Origin: a bacterium
GTDB lineage: Bacteria; Verrucomicrobiota; Verrucomicrobiia; Chthoniobacterales; Terrimicrobiaceae
Length of the DNA stretch: 26,719 nucleotides
NCBI GenBank assembly: GCA_009920585.1
Contig: RFZT01000002.1
Location: forward strand, 1 to 26,719
Direction: 5' to 3'
In this document: positions 23,704 to 26,719 of the stretch, in pieces
How positions within the stretch are numbered: the first letter of the stretch is position 1
Layout: each line of letters starts with the position of its first letter
The notes under the pieces: model-generated
Database searches by the model: none
The model's input: the letters and a program-made list of their open reading frames with translations, nothing else
What the model was told of the DNA's origin: nothing
Program-made: the position numbers and the translations under genes

Positions 23704-23836
23704 TCGACCTGCGCGGGCCAACCACTCCGCATGGGGCTTGTGCTTCGCACCCTCTCCGAGGTTTCGGCGGTGACGAATGCTGTGAGTTTTTTCAGAAATG
23801 AGTGTTTGAGTTGGTTGGAGTGGTGCTTTCCAGTCC

Positions 23837-23857
23837 CAAGTGGTCTAAAACCACTTG
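23837..23857. repeat. Perfect 8-bp hairpin
   Basis: CAAGTGGT (23837-23844) and ACCACTTG (23850-23857) are perfect inverted copies around CTAAA. No T-tract follows. It may be an operator-like palindrome or a repeat remnant. Confidence 0.5.
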
Positions 23858-23929
23858 CCAGATACTTGCCATTTAGAATGCGTTTTTGTTCGTTTTCGTG
23901 CGTTTCGGTTCGCATTCAGCTTGAGACAC

Positions 23930-23979
23930 AAAAAAGCCCTCTGATCTATTATTGATGCGGGGTCGTAGGGAAAAGAGGG
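23930..23979 (-). terminator. Candidate terminator of tRNA-Lys
   Basis: On the minus strand CCCTCT (23979-23974) pairs with AGAGGG (23942-23937), followed by C and a run of six T (23935-23930). The loop is long (31 bases), so strength is uncertain, but the position directly after the tRNA 3' end is right. Confidence 0.45.
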
Positions 23980-23982
23980 GAG

Positions 23983-24054
23983 TGGGTTGGGAGGGACTCG
24001 AACCCTCAACCAACGCCTTAAAAGGGCGCTGCTCTACCATTGAGCTACCAACCC
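23983..24054 (-). tRNA. tRNA-Lys (anticodon UUU)
   Basis: The minus strand folds as a complete cloverleaf. The acceptor stem is GGGTTGG/CCAACCC (7 bp). The D arm is GCTC-AATGGTA-GAGC with the conserved GG. The anticodon stem GCGCC/GGCGT has loop CTTTTAA, placing TTT at positions 34-36. The variable loop is 5 bases, and the T arm is GAGGG-TTCGAGT-CCCTC. The discriminator base is A and CCA is not encoded. It is downstream of mutY on the same strand with 62 bp between them. Confidence 0.97.
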
Positions 24055-24116
24055 GAGAGAGATTGGGAATTTATTCGGTCTTTCGGATCATGCAATACTG
24101 AATGCAAAAAAAATTA

Positions 24117-25121
24117 TCACGCCTCTTCTCTCGCTAGGCCATCAGGTTTTTTCGCGAGGATAAGGCGAAGGGCTTTGCGGTGGGGGCTGGGCATCGGTGG
24201 GAGGCTTGATAGTGGAAAGGGAGTCCAGTTTGGCTGCGGAACACCGTGTGAAATGCCAAGGGTGACTTTATAGCGAGTGATGCTGTAGCTGAGCGTGACA
24301 AGGGGTTCTCGAGTGGGTTCGCCGGGGGGGAGGATCCAGAGTCCACGCCAAGTCGGGCCGGGTGACTCAATGAGAAAAATCGAATCGCCCGACCGGGAGA
24401 AGGAACGCCAGTCATTGATCTCGGTGATGGCTTTTTTTGCTGGTTTCACAGGTAGTTCCTCGGGATCGACAGCTTTGCAAAAATGATGAACGGGACATGC
24501 CGCGCAATCGGGTACACCTGATCGGCAGAGGGTGGCGCCGAGATCCATGAGGGCAGATGCATGGCGGCGACCGCCGGATTTGGGAAGAAGGGAGGCGGCG
24601 GCGAGTTCCAGAAAATCGCGACCGGCTTTGGTTGTGATATTTTCTCGGTAATTGAAGAGACGCGCGACGACGCGGTTGATATTGGCATCCAAGACCGGAA
24701 CACATTGATCAAAGGCAAAGGCGGCGATAGCTGCTGCTGTGTAGGGGCCGACACCGGGAAGGGAACGGAGGGCTGCAAGATCGGATGGGATGATTTCGCC
24801 AAATTGCGCCGTTACCGATTGCGCTGCTCGGTGCAAGTTGCGGGCGCGAGAGTAATATCCAAGGCCCTCCCAGAGTTTCAGGACGTCCGATTCGGGTGCC
24901 GCTGCGAGTGTGGCGATATCAGGGAATCGGCGCATCCATCGCTCAAAATAAGGGATCACGGCGGCGACGGTGGTTTGCTGTAGCATGAACTCGGAGACGA
25001 GCACGGCGTAGGGCGTGGGGGCGGCGCGCCATGGGAGGTCGCGCCCATGGGAGCGGAACCATCTGCGGAGCGCGGTGTGAAAATCGGGAGTCATGGAATC
25101 GGGTATCATCTCGACACGCAT
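24117..25121 (-). CDS. mutY: A/G-specific adenine glycosylase MutY
   Basis: The protein has 334 residues from ATG 25121; ATG 25094 (M-T-P-D-F-H) is a plausible shorter start. Catalytic Glu44 lies in S-E-F-M-L-Q-Q-T-T-V. The helix-hairpin-helix is L-P-G-V-G-P-Y-T-A-A-A-I at 121-132, with the conserved Asp145 in V-L-D-A-N-I-N-R-V. A [4Fe-4S] loop has Cys199, 206, 209 and 215 (C-X6-C-X2-C-X5-C). The C-terminal region (about 225-334) corresponds to the NUDIX-like 8-oxoG recognition domain but is short and diverged. MutY removes A mispaired with 8-oxoguanine. The start is head-to-head with rnhC, about 25 bp apart if rnhC begins at 25147. Confidence 0.95.
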   Translation of the reverse strand: MRVEMIPDSMTPDFHTALRRWFRSHGRDLPWRAAPTPYAVLVSEFMLQQTTVAAVIPYFERWMRRFPDIATLAAAPESDVLKLWEGLGYYSRARNLHRAAQSVTAQFGEIIPSDLAALRSLPGVGPYTAAAIAAFAFDQCVPVLDANINRVVARLFNYRENITTKAGRDFLELAAASLLPKSGGRRHASALMDLGATLCRSGVPDCAACPVHHFCKAVDPEELPVKPAKKAITEINDWRSFSRSGDSIFLIESPGPTWRGLWILPPGEPTREPLVTLSYSITRYKVTLGISHGVPQPNWTPFPLSSLPPMPSPHRKALRLILAKKPDGLAREEA

Positions 25122-25146
25122 GAGGGATTACGCTCAAAGATCGGCA

Positions 25147-26082
25147 ATGTCTTCACCAAAAGCACTGCATTCCCATACCGTGGCGCTCACGCCGGATCAG
25201 GCAGAAACGCTGCGGACTGTTCTCGCGGGCGAGGGTTTCGATTTTGAGCAAAAGCCATACATGCTCTATGCGGCTAGGAACGGAAAGGTGAATGTGGCCG
25301 TTTATGAAAAGGGGCCGAAGGCGGTGATTCAAGGTAAGGGGCTTGAGGAGTTCATCACTTTTATACTTGAGCCGCGCGTATTGGGTGAGGCTCGGTTGGG
25401 CTATGAAGAGGTGACGAGTCCGGAACTTTTTGAACCGCACTTTGGAATCGATGAGAGCGGCAAGGGGGACCTTTTTGGCCCCTTGGTGATCGCGGGTGTC
25501 TATGTGAATCCCGAAATCGCCCGAATATTGCGCGATGCTGGTGTGCAGGACAGCAAGGCGATCAGCTCGGACAAACGGATTCGCGAGCTGGCCGGTGCGA
25601 TTCGGCGGGCTCGAGTGCCATCCAGTGTCGTGACGATTGCGCCGGCGCGGTACAATCCGCTTTACCGCAAGATCGGAAATCTCAATCGCCTGCTAGCTTG
25701 GGGGCATGCACGCGTGATCGAGGATCTTTGCGCGCTGTGTCCGGAATGTCCACGGGCCCTTTCGGACAAGTTTGCCGACGTGCGGGTGCTTGAGAAGGCG
25801 CTCATGGAAAAAGGCCGCCAGATCACTCTCGAGCAGCGGACCAAAGCGGAATCCGACTACGCCGTTGCAGCCGCCTCGATTTTAGCGCGCGAAAAATTCA
25901 TCAATTGGCTGGATGAAGCCGGCAAGGCGATCGGCATTGAGTTGCCGCGAGGCGTATCCAGTCGCGTCAAGGAAGCCGCTGTGGCGATGGTTCGCACACA
26001 TGGAGCAGAATCTCTCGAGCAGCATGCAAAGATGCATTTTAAAACGGCATCCGAAGTGCTCGAGAGTGCCGCTGAGATCTAG
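25147..26082 (+). CDS. rnhC: Ribonuclease HIII
   Basis: I chose ATG 25147 (M-S-S-P-K-A-L), giving 311 residues. An upstream in-frame ATG at 25093 would add 18 residues and run into mutY. The N-terminal 80 residues are the DUF3378/TBP-like substrate-binding domain typical of RNase HIII rather than HII. The catalytic domain opens with G-I-D-E-S-G-K-G-D-L-F-G-P-L-V at 100-114 (Asp102 and Glu103). Later conserved pieces are Q-D-S-K-A-I-S, Q-R-T-K-A-E-S-D-Y-A-V-A-A-A-S-I-L-A-R, and the C-terminal H-A-K-M-H-F-K-T. The enzyme cuts the RNA strand of RNA-DNA hybrids. Its stop codon interlocks with that of the convergent unknown gene in CTAG. Confidence 0.95.
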   Translation: MSSPKALHSHTVALTPDQAETLRTVLAGEGFDFEQKPYMLYAARNGKVNVAVYEKGPKAVIQGKGLEEFITFILEPRVLGEARLGYEEVTSPELFEPHFGIDESGKGDLFGPLVIAGVYVNPEIARILRDAGVQDSKAISSDKRIRELAGAIRRARVPSSVVTIAPARYNPLYRKIGNLNRLLAWGHARVIEDLCALCPECPRALSDKFADVRVLEKALMEKGRQITLEQRTKAESDYAVAAASILAREKFINWLDEAGKAIGIELPRGVSSRVKEAAVAMVRTHGAESLEQHAKMHFKTASEVLESAAEI

Positions 26083-26513
26083 GGTTTGATCTCGCTGTGG
26101 AGCTTTAGGAGGGCGGCTTCTGCGGCCTGTTGGGGCGAGAGGGATTGTATCGCGGATTGACCCACGGGGCTTTCGAGCCATTTGCGAGTGGCTTGGAAGG
26201 CTGCTTCGAGTGCGGGCGTGAGGAGGCGGCTGGCGGGCTTGATTTCGCGGCGTTGGATGATTGCGGCAACAGGCGAGGGCGGGGGATTGGGTTTTGATTC
26301 ACCTCCGCCTAGCCACTCTTGAAGTTCAGGAATGACATCTTCGGGGGATTGGAAGCGTTGCCAGACGCGGTCTTCACGTTCCGGATCGATGGAAGTGATG
26401 AATTCCGTTGCTAGGCTGTAGTTTGGGGAGTTGACTTTGATGATTTCTTTGCACCCATCGCTGTGCATTTTGAGGCGGCCTTTAGTTCCAGTGCTGTATT
26501 TCCGAGTTTCCAT
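26079..26513 (-). CDS. Hypothetical protein, about 144 residues
   Basis: No family is recognised. The frame is open up to 26663, but that extension would overlap carB, so I take ATG 26513 (M-E-T-R-K-Y-S-T-G) as the likely start; 26552 is an alternative. The protein is soluble. The N-terminal part is basic with some strand character, followed by F-Q-S-P-E-D-V-I-P-E-L-Q-E-W-L, a Pro-rich linker (P-N-P-P-P-S-P) and a helical Ala-rich C-terminus (L-S-P-Q-Q-A-A-E-A-A-L-L-K-L-H). It is divergent from carB and overlaps the rnhC stop by 4 bp. Coding use resembles the neighbours. Confidence 0.65.
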   Translation of the reverse strand: METRKYSTGTKGRLKMHSDGCKEIIKVNSPNYSLATEFITSIDPEREDRVWQRFQSPEDVIPELQEWLGGGESKPNPPPSPVAAIIQRREIKPASRLLTPALEAAFQATRKWLESPVGQSAIQSLSPQQAAEAALLKLHSEIKP

Positions 26514-26597
26514 AGTTTCCGTTTCTCCACCCCCCATGATTTTTAGTCCAACCATTTCGTTGCCCAACCCCAAGTGGTTGTCATAGTCTCCCGCACC

Positions 26598-26719
26598 ATG
26601 CCCAAGGATACTTCGATTAAAAAAATTCTTCTTATTGGCTCCGGTCCCATTGTGATCGGGCAAGGTTGCGAGTTCGACTACTCTGGGGTGCAGGCATGCA
26701 AGGCTCTGGCCGAGGAGGG
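26598..26719 (+). CDS. carB: Carbamoyl-phosphate synthase large subunit, first 40 codons
   Basis: ATG 26598 opens a frame running off the right edge. It encodes M-P-K-D-T-S-I-K-K-I-L-L-I-G-S-G-P-I, then V-I-G-Q-G-C-E-F-D-Y-S-G-V-Q-A-C-K-A-L. This is the highly conserved CarB N-terminus with the ATP-grasp preATP loop G-S-G-P-I-x-I-G-Q. The large subunit uses ammonia, bicarbonate and two ATP to make carbamoyl phosphate for pyrimidines and arginine. It diverges from the unknown minus-strand gene with about 84 bp between the starts. Confidence 0.95.
   Translation, partial: MPKDTSIKKILLIGSGPIVIGQGCEFDYSGVQACKALAEE

Larger units (their letters stand above)
23361..23982. other. Gene-free stretch with hairpins beside tRNA-Lys
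   Basis: No credible gene is visible. The stretch contains a large imperfect inverted repeat (23622-23703), a perfect 8-bp hairpin (23837-23857) and a likely terminator for the tRNA (23930-23979). It lies on the 3' side of the tRNA gene, next to the decayed polyvalent-type gene, so it may be remnant DNA of an integrated element. Confidence 0.45.

Noticed and set aside
22083..24060. CRISPR array or complete prophage in the gene-poor patch
   Set aside because: There are no regularly spaced direct repeats, no integrase or structural phage genes, and no duplicated tRNA end.

Overview
The window looks like chromosomal DNA of a Verrucomicrobiota-type (PVC superphylum) bacterium. This is inference: there is no rRNA or marker phylogeny to settle it. 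Supporting signs are RNase HIII in a Gram-negative context, a histidine kinase with a periplasmic OB-like sensor coupled to a NarL-type regulator, a large AsmA-like envelope protein, a GT87 glycosyltransferase, few clear Shine-Dalgarno sites and moderate GC content. Most of it is housekeeping DNA, interrupted by two accessory patches and several broken genes.

Layout. 1-383: start of a lytic transglycosylase (minus, cut by the left edge). 468-1775: fused SpmA/SpmB-type membrane protein. 1858-2343: stand-alone cyclic-nucleotide-binding-fold protein. 2382-4545 (minus): dnaB and rplI, separated by a strong terminator; rplI has its own near-consensus promoter. 4822-9437: priA followed closely by an AsmA-like protein. 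9434-10204 (minus): endonuclease/exonuclease/phosphatase-family protein, sharing its stop region (CTAG) with the AsmA gene.

10306-13943 is the most interesting region. Two terminal inverted repeats flanked by CTAG enclose the middle and C-terminal remnants of an IS1182-type transposase. Between the remnants lie an intact 804-residue gene fusing a Ser/Thr protein kinase, a transmembrane helix, a PstS-like phosphate-binding domain and an OmpA-like peptidoglycan-binding domain, and a small unknown ORF. It reads as a degraded insertion sequence carrying a transmembrane receptor kinase as passenger.

13956-22082: GT87 glycosyltransferase (minus), a gpmA broken by an internal deletion, queH, a start-less LytTR DNA-binding ORF, a LysM protein with a 36-bp tandem repeat, an unknown protein, and a two-component pair. 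The kinase of that pair has lost one C in a C-run, so its ATPase domain is out of frame; in the corrected frame it overlaps the response regulator by ATGA.

22083-23982 is a gene-poor patch holding hairpins and a decayed minus-strand gene with similarity to phage/plasmid 'polyvalent protein' kinase modules. It abuts the 3' end of a tRNA-Lys(UUU) gene, a classical integration site. 24117-26719 returns to housekeeping: mutY (minus) head-to-head with rnhC, an unknown minus-strand gene, and the first 40 codons of carB.

Functional themes are replication and repair (dnaB, priA, mutY, rnhC), envelope remodelling (transglycosylase, AsmA-like, LysM, OmpA domain) and signalling (kinase fusion, HK/RR, LytTR, cNMP-fold). 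The number of disrupted genes (gpmA, HK, LytTR, transposase, polyvalent kinase) suggests either ongoing gene decay or some sequence errors. The single-base HK lesion is the most likely candidate for an error.
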